This document shows positions 33,401-41,822 of a stretch of 64,000 bases of DNA, piece after piece. The stretch covers positions 56,892-120,891 of the forward strand of contig NZ_FRBI01000024.1 in assembly GCF_900142575.1 (NCBI RefSeq), in the 5' to 3' direction. The notes beneath the pieces are model-generated. The model searched no databases and was not told where the DNA came from. It saw only the letters and a program-made list of their open reading frames with translations. The position numbers and the translations under genes are program-made. Numbering within the stretch: the first letter of the stretch is position 1; each line of letters begins with the position of its first letter. The stretch comes from Actinacidiphila paucisporea. Its GTDB lineage: Bacteria > Actinomycetota > Actinomycetes > Streptomycetales > Streptomycetaceae.

Positions 33401-34365
33401 ACGTCGGCGGGGTCCGGGAGGGGCAGGCGGTCGCCGGGGCGCAGGTCGGAGCGGGCGAGGAGGTCGGCGACCGCGGCGGGGGTGCCGTCGGGGTGGCGCA
33501 GCCCGCTGACCGTGAGGGCACCGTCGGCGGTGGCCACCGTGAGCCCGGCCGCGTCGGCGGCCAGCAGCGTACCCGGCGCGGAAGGCGCGCAAGGCGCAGA
33601 AGGCGCAGAAGGCGGCGGCAAGAGCCGGGCCGCGCCCACGACCACGTACCCGTCGGGAACGAGGAGCTTGGCCGTACCGAAGCCGTTGTCCCCCCGCCCC
33701 AGCCCCGTCGCGCGGACCAGCGCGTGCAACTGGCGCCCGCGGCGCGTCCAGCGGAGCAGGCCGCCGTCCGGCAGGACGTCACCGCGGCCGTGGTAAGTGC
33801 GCAGCAACAGATCTTGCGGCTCCGCCACGGCGCGGCCGGCCGCCAGCAGGTCCGCCAGTTCGGCGAAGGAGTCCATGCCGGCCTGGAAGCAGGCGGTGTT
33901 GAGGTCGTAGGCGGTGTCCTCGGGGCCGACGGGGAAGCGGCGGCGGAGCAGGATGTCGCCCTCGTCGGCGCCCGCCGTCATCACGTGCCAGGTCACGCCG
34001 TGTTCGGCGGGCGACTCCAGCAGTGCCCAACTGGTGGCGTGGACACCGGCGTGGCGCGGGAGCAGCGCGTCGTGGAAGTTGATCGGCAGCCGGCGCGGCA
34101 GGTCGAGGAGCCTGCGGGGCACGATCCGCATGTTGGTGATGCTGAACAGGTAGTCGAACGGCTCCCCGTTCAGGGCGGTTTCGACCTCGCCGGGGCGCAG
34201 GCTCGCGACGGTCGGGACGCCGCGCGCACGGGCCCAGGCCCTCAGGTCCGGGTCGGGGGACACCAGCAGCGAGAGGCGGTGGCCGCGCGCCAGCCACGCG
34301 GCCGCGCACTCGGCGAGCAGCGCCTGCTCGCCGGCCATGACGGCGGAAAGCGGCTCACCCGGCAT
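30496..34365 (-). CDS. NRPS: formyltransferase - degenerate C/linker - A (Gly) - PCP
   Basis: 1289 residues. The N-terminal formyltransferase has INFHDALLPRHAGVHATSWA and HVMTAGADEGDILLRR with its C-terminal FMT-like domain, as in linear gramicidin and oxazolomycin initiation modules. A low-complexity linker with a 47-residue tandem repeat follows, then a remnant of a condensation-like domain without HHxxxDG. The A domain shows YVIYTSGSTGRPKGV, NLYGPTETTVW and YRTGDLVRW. Hand alignment to GrsA gives the pocket DILQLGLVWK, nearly the textbook glycine code. The PCP is DDNFFDAGGNSLLLVE, and there is no TE. ATG 34365 overlaps the upstream KS stop by 11 bp; ATG 34338 is possible. It should make formyl-Gly-S-PCP as a starter. 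Confidence 0.9.
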   Translation of the reverse strand: MPGEPLSAVMAGEQALLAECAAAWLARGHRLSLLVSPDPDLRAWARARGVPTVASLRPGEVETALNGEPFDYLFSITNMRIVPRRLLDLPRRLPINFHDALLPRHAGVHATSWALLESPAEHGVTWHVMTAGADEGDILLRRRFPVGPEDTAYDLNTACFQAGMDSFAELADLLAAGRAVAEPQDLLLRTYHGRGDVLPDGGLLRWTRRGRQLHALVRATGLGRGDNGFGTAKLLVPDGYVVVGAARLLPPPSAPSAPCAPSAPGTLLAADAAGLTVATADGALTVSGLRHPDGTPAAVADLLARSDLRPGDRLPLPDPADVAALVARMTSTRPYESRWARRLAGVSPYELPWAHPHGPARPAGGWTSPSDEASSIRPGPPAGDGLRAPFPAPPQGAPRGREELPDQPSTGCGSSPSGGGSSVRSGPPVGGGSRAQFPAPFPGAPRGREELRDQPSTGCGSSPSGGGSSVRSGPPVGGGSRAPGMGWVVAAPQGLGGVGRVEPQVAALAAVLLFLARTADEPNVDVSFRPAAPPGDFFAATVPLRLPVPAAGLTFAGYCAEVAAATAEVEAGSYLTDLAARYPAAAPGSGGLPVEVGVGGEGEPATGAVARVLVGPGGYRVLPAADRVEPEAAAALVADFGAFLAALCDAPGDVAEVPLLSGARRAQVVEGWNATATGPGPGPAACVPALFAEQASRRPAAVAVIAERETLTYAQLDVRAQRLAAAMTAAGVGRGDLVGVYLDRSGDLVAALLGVMKAGAAYVPLDPVYPPDRVRAMVEDAGVRLLLTGGELPLPGAVRSLGIEELDVAEAVDADPAGLPVAPPGPEDLAYVIYTSGSTGRPKGVRITHRALANFLRAMAAEPGCTADDRLLAVTTVCFDIAGLELFLPLVTGGCVELVPQEAAADGFALRARLERSRPTLMQATPATWRLLVAAGWEGDPALRALCGGEALPADLAGELLGRVRALWNLYGPTETTVWSAAGQVLPGDRVTLGRPIANTRCYVMDRRGRPLPPYVAGELYIGGAGVADGYHGRPDLTAEKFVPDGLGGTGRLYRTGDLVRWLADGRLDCLGRIDDQVKIDGFRIELGEVEAVLQRHGGVRRAVVAAREDAAGTRRLVAYVVPAAAGDSAAPESPSPADLRRHLARDLPAYMIPAVFVPLAEVPLTRNGKVDRRALPPPPRDLPLPSTVRPRPGPEEAVASVWRAVLGRDDIGVDDNFFDAGGNSLLLVEAVKRLNAALALRLTSVDMFRHPTVRTMAASLAPRTTASPPAHPGAPRIDRSLLHRRRRG
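32921..33245. repeat. Interspersed repeat copies inside the NRPS reading frame
   Basis: Two copies with a 141-bp period (GCGCGCGACCCACCACCCAC starts at 32921 and 33062) plus a diverged partial copy to about 33245. 141 is 47 codons, so the frame stays open and yields a 47-residue Gly/Ser/Pro-rich repeat. The same element lies between genes near 37410, 37630, 60450 and 60580. Confidence 0.85.
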
Positions 34366-35659
34366 GGTCCGTACCGCCGGCGGCACCGGCGGCTGTCCTG
34401 GCGAGGCGGGTGCTGGGGGGCTGGAAGACCAGGGCGACGTTGTGGCCGCCGAAGGCGGAGGACGTCGACAGGGCGGCCCTGACCGGCGCGGTGCGGGCGC
34501 CGCCGCGTACGTGGTCGAGGTCGCACTTCGGGTCCGGGTCGTCCAGGTTGTGCGTCGGCGGCAGCGTGCCGCCGGCCAGTGCCAGCACGGTGGCCGCCGC
34601 CTCCACCGCGCCGGAGCCGCCGAGCAGGTGCCCGGTGACGCCCTTGGTCGAGCTGACCGCGGGCTGGTCCGGCCCGAACACCTGCTGGATGGCAGCGGCT
34701 TCCGCCATGTCGCCGATCTTCGTACCGGTGCCGTGCGCGTTGACGTAGCCGATGTCGGCGAGGTCGAGCCCGGCTCGGGCGATCGCGCTGCGCAGGCAGG
34801 CGGCGACGCCGGAGCCGTCCGGGTTGGGCATGATCAGGTGGTAGGCGTCGGTGGTGGAGCCCCAGCCGACCAGGTCGGCGTATCCGGCGGCGCCCCGCGC
34901 GTCGGCGAAGTCGGCGCGCTCCACGACCAGCATGCCGCCGCCCTCGCCGAGGACGAAGCCGTTGCGCCGGGAGTCGAAGGGGCGGCTGGCCGCAGTCGGG
35001 TCGTCCTCCCAACCGGTGGCCAGCGCACGGGCGTTGCGGAAGCCGGCGATGCCGGTGAGGCCGCCGAGGGTGGCCTCGGTGCCGCCGCACACCACGACGT
35101 CGGCGTCACCGGCGGAGATCAGCCGGAAGGCCTCGGCGATGGCGTGCGCGCTCGCCGCGCAGGCGGTGGTGACGGTCGAACTGAAGCCGCGGATACCGTG
35201 CTTGAGCGCGATGCGCGCGGTCGCCATGTTCGGCAGGAAGGCCGAGTAGAGGTACGAGCTGACGCCGGGTGCGCCGCGCTCGCCCGAGGCGCGGGCCTGC
35301 CGCTCGAAGGTGATCATGCCGCCGGCGCCGGTGGCGGCGACGACGGCCACCCGGTAGGGGTCCACGTCCTGGCCGATCGTGATGCCGGCGTCGGCGAGCG
35401 CCGCGTCGGCCGCGGCGACGGCCATCAGCGTGAAGCGGTCGGCGACGCTGCGGTCGTGCCGCGGCACCAGGGCCGCGGCGTCGAGGTCGGGGGCGATGCC
35501 CGCCGAGTCGATGAGGCCGTGCGCGACATGGCCTTCCGGGGGGCGTACGAGTCCCGAGCGCGGCTCGCACAGCGCCTCGAAGAATTCCGCCACGTCCGTG
35601 CCCAGGGGAGTGACCAGGCCGATGCCGGTCACCACCGCCCGCGGTGCTGTGCTGTTCAC
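34355..35659 (-). CDS. Stand-alone beta-ketoacyl-ACP synthase (FabF-like)
   Basis: 434 residues of thiolase fold. The start VVTGIGLVTPLGTDV is typical of FabF/KAS II. The nucleophile is C167 in TTACAASAHAI; histidines are H309 in NAHGTGTKIGD and H344 in VTGHLLGGSGAVE. All catalytic residues are present, so it should condense rather than act as a chain-length factor. GTG 35659 has GGAAGG upstream. It lies 20 bp downstream of the ACP gene and overlaps the NRPS start by 11 bp, giving an ACP-KS-NRPS operon. It may elongate the oxazole starter with the discrete ACP, or condense polyene units in trans. Confidence 0.92.
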   Translation of the reverse strand: MNSTAPRAVVTGIGLVTPLGTDVAEFFEALCEPRSGLVRPPEGHVAHGLIDSAGIAPDLDAAALVPRHDRSVADRFTLMAVAAADAALADAGITIGQDVDPYRVAVVAATGAGGMITFERQARASGERGAPGVSSYLYSAFLPNMATARIALKHGIRGFSSTVTTACAASAHAIAEAFRLISAGDADVVVCGGTEATLGGLTGIAGFRNARALATGWEDDPTAASRPFDSRRNGFVLGEGGGMLVVERADFADARGAAGYADLVGWGSTTDAYHLIMPNPDGSGVAACLRSAIARAGLDLADIGYVNAHGTGTKIGDMAEAAAIQQVFGPDQPAVSSTKGVTGHLLGGSGAVEAAATVLALAGGTLPPTHNLDDPDPKCDLDHVRGGARTAPVRAALSTSSAFGGHNVALVFQPPSTRLARTAAGAAGGTDHAG

Positions 35660-35679
35660 TGCCCGGCCGCCTTCCGTGC

Positions 35680-35952
35680 TCAGGCCGCGGGACCGGCGGC
35701 CGACGTCGTGCCCATCCGCTCGACCACCAGCGAGGCGAACTCGTCCAGGGTCAGGTCCGCCATGCCCGGCAGTTCCTCGTCGGCGAACTTCACGCCGAAG
35801 TCGTCCTCGATGCGGACCGCGAGTTCCGCGACGGCGAGCGACTCCAGGTCGAGCCCGGCCGGGCCGAGCACGGTGGTGTCCGTCAACTCGCTGACGTCGT
35901 AGTCCATTTCGGTCAGGGCCGTCTTGACCGCGTCTCGTATCGTCTCGAACAC
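35680..35952 (-). CDS. Discrete acyl carrier protein
   Basis: 90 residues. The phosphopantetheine site is in GLDLESLAVAELAVRIEDD (S38), with LES in place of the usual DSL. The four-helix ACP pattern is complete, with acidic helix II and a FGVKFADEELPGM loop. GTG 35952 is chosen because AGGAG lies 6 nt before it; longer in-frame starts upstream lack a ribosome site. It begins the minus-strand operon with the ketosynthase and NRPS genes. Confidence 0.88.
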   Translation of the reverse strand: MFETIRDAVKTALTEMDYDVSELTDTTVLGPAGLDLESLAVAELAVRIEDDFGVKFADEELPGMADLTLDEFASLVVERMGTTSAAGPAA

Positions 35953-36063
35953 ACCGACTCCTGATTCCTGGCCACCGCGTGCCATGCCTCGACGCAGGTC
36001 CCTCACTGACTGGCACCCTGGCATGGGGTGCGGCCCGAAGGCACGCCGTGGCCGGGTTGCACA

Positions 36064-36110
36064 CGGGGCGCTGTGCGACCTCGGAGAATCCGAGGTTGCA
36101 CAGCGCCCCG
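36064..36110 (-). terminator. 22-bp hairpin between larC and the ACP operon
   Basis: Arms 36064-36085 and 36089-36110 pair with a single mismatch (G-U capable on one strand) around a 3-nt GAA loop. It follows the larC stop by 13 bp on the minus strand and so separates the nickel-pincer genes from the PKS/NRPS operon. Confidence 0.8.
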
Positions 36111-36122
36111 GTGGCGCCGCCC

Positions 36123-37328
36123 CTACGCCGGCCCGGCTTCCGCGCCGAGGGCGCGGGCCTGGTCCAGTACGTCCGCGAGCGGCAGTCCGGTGCGGCGGGC
36201 CACCGCGGCGGCCTCGTCGTACTCCGGCTGGACCGTGACGATCCGGCCGGCCAGATAGCCCCGCTTCACCCCGATCGGGCAGCCGGCGACGATGACTTCG
36301 ACGCGGTCGCGCGGCAGCGAGCGGCGGGCCACCGGGGAGACGCGTACGCCCAGGGTGGTCGTCTGCTCGAAGACCAGGGCGCAGACCAGGTCGAGCCGTT
36401 CGTCGTCCACGAGGACGCTGAGCAGCTGGGCCGGGCGGCCCTTCCTGGTCAGCGCGGGCACGCACCAGGCGTCGGCGGCGCCGGCGGTGCGCAGTGCCTC
36501 CAGCAGGTCGGGCCAGACCCGCGGGTCGAGGTCGTCCACGGTGGTGTCCACGCGGTGCAGGGCCGAAGTCGCCCACCGCGCGGGCTCGTCGGCGCTCTCG
36601 CCGAGCAGGACGCGCAGCACGTTGGGATGCGTGCGCGGGTCCGCGGTGCCCGCGCCGACCCCGACGGCTCGCGGCGTCATCGCGGGAGGCGGCCCCCACT
36701 CGGTCGCGAGCGCGCACAGCAGGGCCGCGCCGGTGGGCGTGCACAGCTCCATCGCCGCCGGGTGCGCGGCGATCGGCGCGCCGGCGGCGGTGAGCAGCTC
36801 CAGCACGGCGGGCCCGGGTATCGGGATCACCCCGTGCGCTCCCGCGACCGTCCCCGACCCGACGGCGACGGGCCCGACCACCCGCCGCACGCCGGGCCCG
36901 AGCAGGCCGAGGCTGTGCAGTGCGGTCGCGCACCCCACGACGTCGGCGATGGCGTCGAGGGCGCCGACCTCGTGGAAGTGCACGGCGGCGGGGGCGATCC
37001 CGTGCACGCGCGCCTCGGCTTCGGCCAGTCGGCGGAACGCCGCCCGAGCGAGCTCCTTGGGCTCCTGCGGCAGTCCCGCGGCCCTGTCGAGCACCCCCAG
37101 GATGTCGTCCAGCCCCCGCCGGACCCCGGTCTCCCCCGCTTCCACGCGCACGTGGGCGGCCCGGAAGCCATGCCGTCTGACCTCCCGTCGGGTGAGCCCG
37201 ATCCCTTCGACGTCCAGCCCTTCCCAGGCGGCCTCGACCGCCTCCCCCTCGGCTCCCGCGTCGAGCAACGCGGCCAGCAACATGTCGCCGGCGGCCCCGT
37301 TCCCAGCATCGACCCACACGACCTTCAC
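36123..37328 (-). CDS. larC: Nickel insertion protein LarC (nickel-pincer cofactor cyclometallase)
   Basis: 401 residues, one continuous frame. LarC inserts Ni(II) into the bis-thiocarboxylated pyridinium mononucleotide to give the nickel-pincer nucleotide. Signatures are VVWVDAGNGAAGDMLLAALL at the N terminus and VHFHEVGALDAIADVVG. The rest of the pattern is GVIPIPGPAVLELL, MELCTPTGAALLCAL and, in the C-terminal (LarC2-like) part, DDLDPRVWPDLLEAL and VKRGYLAGRIVTVQPEYDE. In Lactobacillus the two halves are joined by frameshifting; here none is needed. The gene lies 419 bp downstream of larB on the same strand, with repeats between. Confidence 0.93.
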   Translation of the reverse strand: MKVVWVDAGNGAAGDMLLAALLDAGAEGEAVEAAWEGLDVEGIGLTRREVRRHGFRAAHVRVEAGETGVRRGLDDILGVLDRAAGLPQEPKELARAAFRRLAEAEARVHGIAPAAVHFHEVGALDAIADVVGCATALHSLGLLGPGVRRVVGPVAVGSGTVAGAHGVIPIPGPAVLELLTAAGAPIAAHPAAMELCTPTGAALLCALATEWGPPPAMTPRAVGVGAGTADPRTHPNVLRVLLGESADEPARWATSALHRVDTTVDDLDPRVWPDLLEALRTAGAADAWCVPALTRKGRPAQLLSVLVDDERLDLVCALVFEQTTTLGVRVSPVARRSLPRDRVEVIVAGCPIGVKRGYLAGRIVTVQPEYDEAAAVARRTGLPLADVLDQARALGAEAGPA

Positions 37329-37747
37329 CGGCCCGTCACCCCCGCCGGCCGTTCAGCACCACTGCCCGGTGGCCCGGGGCGCACCCAACGCCCCCGACCC
37401 CGCCCCAGGGGCGCGCGCAACCACCCACCCACCGGCGGCCCGGAACGCACCGAACAGCCCCCTCCGGCCGGTGACGACCCCCAGCTCGTCGACGGCTGGT
37501 CGCGCCCGCGCGGCGCCAGCCGCACATCGGAAGCAGCCCCGCGCCCCTGACGGGGCGGCGGTCCGTCGCCAGACGACGGTCGTGGTCGCCACGTCGGGCA
37601 GGTCCCCGCCCGGGAGGGCACCCCCCAGGGGCGCGGGGAACGGCGCGCGCAACCACCCACCCACCGGCGGCCCGGAACGCACCGAACAGCCCCCTCCGGA
37701 CGGTGACGACATCCAGCCCGTCAACAGCTGGCCCCCGCAAGGGCCGC
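37329..37747. repeat. Two interspersed repeat copies between larC and larB
   Basis: This 419-bp gap has no credible gene. Copies of the GC-rich element begin near 37406 (CAGGGGCGCGCGCAACCACC) and near 37626 (CAGGGGCGCGGGGAACGGCG). Each runs about 100 bp through CCGGCGGCCCGGAACGCACC and CCCCCTCCGG, in the same orientation, which makes them likely recombination sites. Confidence 0.8.
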
Positions 37748-38461
37748 TCACGCGTCGGGCTCCGCGCCGAGGGAGCGGAGGGAGGAGAGGGAGCGGCGGG
37801 CTATGCGAGCCGCCGCGACACCGGCTCCGAAGCCGTTGTCGACGTTCACGGTCAGAACACCTGGCGCGCAGGTGTTGAGGGTGGCGAGCCAGGCCGTCAG
37901 GCCGTCCATGTGCCAGCCGTAGCCGATGCTGGTGGGGACGGCGATGAGGGGGAGGCCGGTGAGGCCGCCGAGGACGGAGGGGAGGGCGGCCTCCATGCCG
38001 GCGACGGCGACGATGACGTCGGACGCGGCGATGCGGTCGCGCTGGGCGAGGAGGCGGTGGAGGCCGGCGACGCCGACGTCGACGATCTCGTCGGTGTGGG
38101 CGCCGAAGACGTTGACGGTGGTGGCGCATTCGCGCAGCACCGGCAGGTCCGCGGTGCCGGCGCACACGACGGCGACGCACCCGGTGCGCGGCGCCGACGG
38201 CCCGAGGGTGGCGGTGCGGCCGACGTCGTCCACCGCCGCCCCCGGCAGCTCGCGCCGGCACAGCTCGCGGGCCTCGGGCGACAGCCGGGTCGCGAGGACC
38301 GGCCGGTCGGGGTGCGCCTGCGACAGCGCGCGCATGGCGCCGACGATCTGCGCGGGCGTCTTGCCCGCGCCGTAGACGACCTCGGCGTCACCCGTGCGGG
38401 CGGCGCGGTCGACGTCGATCCTGGCGTATCCGAGGTCGACTTCGGTCGACTTCTGATCCAT
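37748..38461 (-). CDS. larB: Pyridinium-3,5-biscarboxylate mononucleotide synthase LarB
   Basis: 237 residues. LarB is related to AIR carboxylase (PurE) and carboxylates and hydrolyses nicotinic acid adenine dinucleotide to start the nickel-pincer pathway. Seen here are EVVYGAGKTPAQIVGAMRAL, the PurE-like region AVVCAGTADLPVLRECATTV, and the family signature VAGMEAALPSVLGGLTGLPL followed by IAVPTSIGYG. The ATG at 38461 lies 54 bp from the divergent larE start, so larB and larE probably share a regulatory region. Confidence 0.93.
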   Translation of the reverse strand: MDQKSTEVDLGYARIDVDRAARTGDAEVVYGAGKTPAQIVGAMRALSQAHPDRPVLATRLSPEARELCRRELPGAAVDDVGRTATLGPSAPRTGCVAVVCAGTADLPVLRECATTVNVFGAHTDEIVDVGVAGLHRLLAQRDRIAASDVIVAVAGMEAALPSVLGGLTGLPLIAVPTSIGYGWHMDGLTAWLATLNTCAPGVLTVNVDNGFGAGVAAARIARRSLSSLRSLGAEPDA

Positions 38462-38515
38462 CGTGTTGCGACCCTTCCTTCAGACGGGCTTTCCGACTCC
38501 CCGGAGGTGGCGCAC

Positions 38516-39343
38516 GTGGCGGAGTTCGATTCCCCGGCGGACGCGGCGCGCGCGCTGCTCGCCGAGACCGCCGCCTACGGCGGCACTCTGGTCGCATTCT
38601 CCGGCGGCGTCGACTCCAGCGTGGTGGTCGCGGCCGCCGCGCGGGCGCTCGGCACGGGCGGCATGGCGGCGGTGACCGCGGTCTCCCCCGCACTGCCGGC
38701 GGCGGAGTTGGCGGCGGCCCGGCGGTTCTGCGCCGATCTGGGGGTGGTCCACCACCTCGTGGACACCCGTGAACTCGATGTCGCGGGCTACCGCGACAAC
38801 GGCCCGCAACGCTGCTTCTTCTGCAAGAGCACCCTGCTGGACGCCGCCCTGGAGGTGGCGGCGCGGCTGGACTTCGGGTGCGTGGCGACGGGCACGAACG
38901 CCACGGACGTCGCCGACCGCTTCCGCCCGGGCATCGCGGCGGCGGCCCGGCGGGGGGCGCGTACGCCGCTGGCCGATGCGGGGCTCGGCAAGGCGGCGGT
39001 GCGCGAGGTGGCCCGGCTGTGGTCGCTGCCGACGTGGGACAAGCCGGCGATGGCGTGCCTGTCGAGCCGGATCGCTTACGGCCTGCAGATCACTCCGGGC
39101 CGGCTGGCGCGGGTGGAGCGGGCGGAGGTGCTGGTACGGGCGGCACTGGGGACGGGCGCGGACCGTACCGACGTACGGGTCAGGGACCTCGGCGAGGCGG
39201 GCGTGCGGGTCGAGGTCGATCCGCTCGTCGCGGCCGACCCGGGCGCCCACCCGCCGCTGGTGGAGGCGGTACGGCTGGCGGGCTTCGCCGAAGCCCCGGT
39301 CAGCGTCGAGGTGTTCAGGTCGGGCTCGATGAACACCCGGTAA
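38516..39343 (+). CDS. larE: Sacrificial sulphur transferase LarE
   Basis: 275 residues. LarE adenylates the pyridinium dicarboxylate and transfers sulphur, in the classic form from its own cysteine. The PP-loop is SGGVDSS (29-35). C181 in MACLSSRIAYG matches the sacrificial cysteine of Lactobacillus LarE. A CxxC pair (C100/C103 in QRCFFCKS) might support an iron-sulphur route that regenerates the sulphur, as in some other LarE proteins. GTG 38516 is chosen over GTG 38507 because GGAGG (38503-38507) is 8 nt before it. It diverges from larB and precedes the acyl-reductase operon on the same strand by 172 bp. Confidence 0.93.
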   Translation: MAEFDSPADAARALLAETAAYGGTLVAFSGGVDSSVVVAAAARALGTGGMAAVTAVSPALPAAELAAARRFCADLGVVHHLVDTRELDVAGYRDNGPQRCFFCKSTLLDAALEVAARLDFGCVATGTNATDVADRFRPGIAAAARRGARTPLADAGLGKAAVREVARLWSLPTWDKPAMACLSSRIAYGLQITPGRLARVERAEVLVRAALGTGADRTDVRVRDLGEAGVRVEVDPLVAADPGAHPPLVEAVRLAGFAEAPVSVEVFRSGSMNTR

Positions 39344-39515
39344 AGGGGCCCTGACCTGGGGCGATGCCAACTCCCGTGCGAGCGGCGGGCATTGTGCGCC
39401 CGAGAAGGGGTGACCTAACCTGAGCCGCGTCGACGGGGCGGCACACTTCTTCACGCTTTTCCGGGCCGCGTCCGCCTGCTCTGCCAACTCCCGGATTCCG
39501 TACGGAGGTCCTGCC

Positions 39516-41822
39516 GTGGCGCCACCACTACCGCCGCCGGCCGGCCCGCGGGCGGAACCGCCGGCGGCAGGCCTCGGCGGCCATGTGCTGCTGACCGGCG
39601 CGACCGGCTTCCTCGGGCAGGCGATGCTGGAGCGGCTGGTCGTCGCGCACCCCGGCGTCCGGGTCACCGTGCTGGCCAGGCGCCGCGGCGCCGCCTCCGC
39701 CGCCGACCGCCTGGCGGCCCTGGCCCGCAAGCCGGTCTTCCGCACGCTGCGCGAACGTGTCGGCTACGCCGGGGTGCAGGCGGCGCTGGCCGAGCGGGTG
39801 GACAGCCTGGAGGGCGACCTGGGCAGCGGCATGCCACCGCTGCCCGGCACGGTGACCACCGTGCTGCACTGCGCCTCCACGGTGTCCTTCGACCCCCCGG
39901 TGGACGAGGCCTTCCGGATCAACGTGCAGGGCGCCCGCGACCTCTACGGGGCGGTCGTCGAGTCTCCGAACCGGCCGCATGTGGTGCACGTGTCCACGGC
40001 GTACGTCTCGGCGCTGCACCGCGGTGTCGTCGCCGAGCGGGGGCTGGAGCACGACGCCGACTGGCGTGCCGAGTTGCGGCACGCGCTGGCCGCACGGGAG
40101 GAGGCCGAGCAGCGCTCGCGCACGCCGGAGGTGCTGGGGCCGCTGCTGGAGGCGGCCCGCGCCGAGCACGGCAAGGCGGGGTCCACGGCGACGGCCGCGG
40201 CCGCGGAGCGGGCCCGCCGCGGCTGGGTGCAGGACCGGCTGGTCACGGCCGGGCGGCTGCGCGGGCAGAGCCTGGGGTGGACGGACGTCTACACCTTCAC
40301 CAAGGCGCTGGGTGAGCGGGTCGCCGAGGAGTACGCCCGCGAGGCCGGCGTGCGGCTGTCCGTCGTGCGGCCGACGATCGTGCAGGCCGCGCTGGAGCGC
40401 CCGTACCCCGGCTGGTTCGAGTCGTACAAGATGATGGACCCGATCACGCTGGCCTACGGCCGCGGTGAGATCCCCGAATTCCCCGCCCACGCCGAGAGCG
40501 TGGTCGACATCGTGCCGGTGGACTTCGTCACCTCCGCCGCGCTCGCGGTGGCCGCGGCGCCGCCCCCGCCGGGCGAGCCGGCGTACTTCCACGTCGGCAC
40601 CGGCTCCCGCAATCCGCTGACGCAGGCGGAGTTGCACCGCCACGTGTCGCGCTACTTCACCGAGCACCCGCTGCCCGACGCCGGGCGCGGCCACGTCAAG
40701 GTGCCGCCGTGGCGCTTCCCCGGCGCCGCCCGGGTGGAGCGGACGCTGAAGGCGGGCGAGCGGGCGGCCGGCCTGGTCGACCGGGCGCTGCCGCTGCTGC
40801 CGGCCACCGCCGGGATCAGGGACCGGGTCGACCGGGCCCGCGCCGACACCCAGCGCACCCGCACCCTGCGCAGGCTGCTGGACCTCTACGGCGGCTACGG
40901 CGGTGTGGAGGCGGTCTACGGCGACGGCAACGTCGTCGCGCTGCACCGCGCCCGCCCCGCGGGCAGCCCCGGTTTCGACGTGGCCGGGATCTCCTGGGCG
41001 CACTACGTCGCCGACGTGTACTGCCCCGCGGTCACGGCGGTGGCCCGGCGCACCGCCGCGCCGCGCAGGAAGCGGGCCGCCGACGTGCTGCCGCAGGGCA
41101 GGGACATCGCGGCGGTCTTCGACCTGGAGGGCACGGTGCTGGCCTCGAACCTGGTCGAGGTCTTCGTGTGGACGCGGCTGGTCGGCGGGCCGCGCTCGTC
41201 GTGGGCCGGCGAGATCGCCTCGCTGGCACTGGCGGTGCCCGGGTATCTCCAGGCCGAGCGGCGCGACCGCGGCGACTTCGTACGGGCCTTCATGCGACGC
41301 TACGCGGGTTGCTCCGAGGCGGAGTTGCGGGCCGCGGTGCGGGACCGGATCGGGGACGCGCTGCTGCACCGGTCCTTTCCCGAGGCGATCCGCCGCATCC
41401 GGGCGCACCGGGCGGCCGGCCACCGCACGGTGCTGGTCACGGGTACCGCAGACCTGTTCGTGCAGCCGCTCGGCCCGCTCTTCGACGAGATCGCGGCCAC
41501 TCGCCTCCAGGTCCGCGGCGGCGTCCTGACCGGGCGTCTCGAACGCCCTCCGGTGGTCGGCGAGGCGCGGGCGGCGTGGGCGCGGCGGTACGCCGAGACG
41601 GCCGGCGTCGACCTGAAGCGGTCGTACGCGTACGGCGACAGCTTCTCCGACAGCGCGCTGCTCGGCCTGGTCGGCAACCCGGTCGCGGTCAACCCCGACC
41701 ACCGGCTGCACCGGCACGCGGCGCGGCGGGCCTGGCGGGTCGAGGAGTGGGGCGCGCACACCGGCGGCCGGATCGACGCGGCGCTGACCGCGATGTCGGG
41801 GCCTGCGGAGGCGCTGCGGTGA
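39516..41822 (+). CDS. Fatty acyl reductase-like SDR fused to a HAD-IB phosphatase-like domain
   Basis: 768 residues. The N-terminal extended SDR has VLLTGATGFLGQAMLERL, an HCASTVSF block, HVSTAYVSALHRG and YTFTKALGERV (the YxxxK pair). RPTIVQAALERPYPGWFE follows, as in male-sterility/FAR acyl-CoA reductases. From about residue 530 a HAD-IB domain begins with AVFDLEGTVLASN, continues LVTGTADLFVQPLG and ends with YAYGDSFSDSALL. In motif I the usual DxD is DxE, so phosphatase activity is uncertain. GTG 39516 has GGAGG 7 nt upstream. The stop overlaps the next gene (GTGA). The predicted role is reduction of an acyl thioester to aldehyde or alcohol. Confidence 0.85.
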   Translation: MAPPLPPPAGPRAEPPAAGLGGHVLLTGATGFLGQAMLERLVVAHPGVRVTVLARRRGAASAADRLAALARKPVFRTLRERVGYAGVQAALAERVDSLEGDLGSGMPPLPGTVTTVLHCASTVSFDPPVDEAFRINVQGARDLYGAVVESPNRPHVVHVSTAYVSALHRGVVAERGLEHDADWRAELRHALAAREEAEQRSRTPEVLGPLLEAARAEHGKAGSTATAAAAERARRGWVQDRLVTAGRLRGQSLGWTDVYTFTKALGERVAEEYAREAGVRLSVVRPTIVQAALERPYPGWFESYKMMDPITLAYGRGEIPEFPAHAESVVDIVPVDFVTSAALAVAAAPPPPGEPAYFHVGTGSRNPLTQAELHRHVSRYFTEHPLPDAGRGHVKVPPWRFPGAARVERTLKAGERAAGLVDRALPLLPATAGIRDRVDRARADTQRTRTLRRLLDLYGGYGGVEAVYGDGNVVALHRARPAGSPGFDVAGISWAHYVADVYCPAVTAVARRTAAPRRKRAADVLPQGRDIAAVFDLEGTVLASNLVEVFVWTRLVGGPRSSWAGEIASLALAVPGYLQAERRDRGDFVRAFMRRYAGCSEAELRAAVRDRIGDALLHRSFPEAIRRIRAHRAAGHRTVLVTGTADLFVQPLGPLFDEIAATRLQVRGGVLTGRLERPPVVGEARAAWARRYAETAGVDLKRSYAYGDSFSDSALLGLVGNPVAVNPDHRLHRHAARRAWRVEEWGAHTGGRIDAALTAMSGPAEALR

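Noticed and set aside
36123..37328. Programmed frameshift in larC as in Lactobacillus
   Set aside because: Both halves of LarC are encoded in one uninterrupted frame here.
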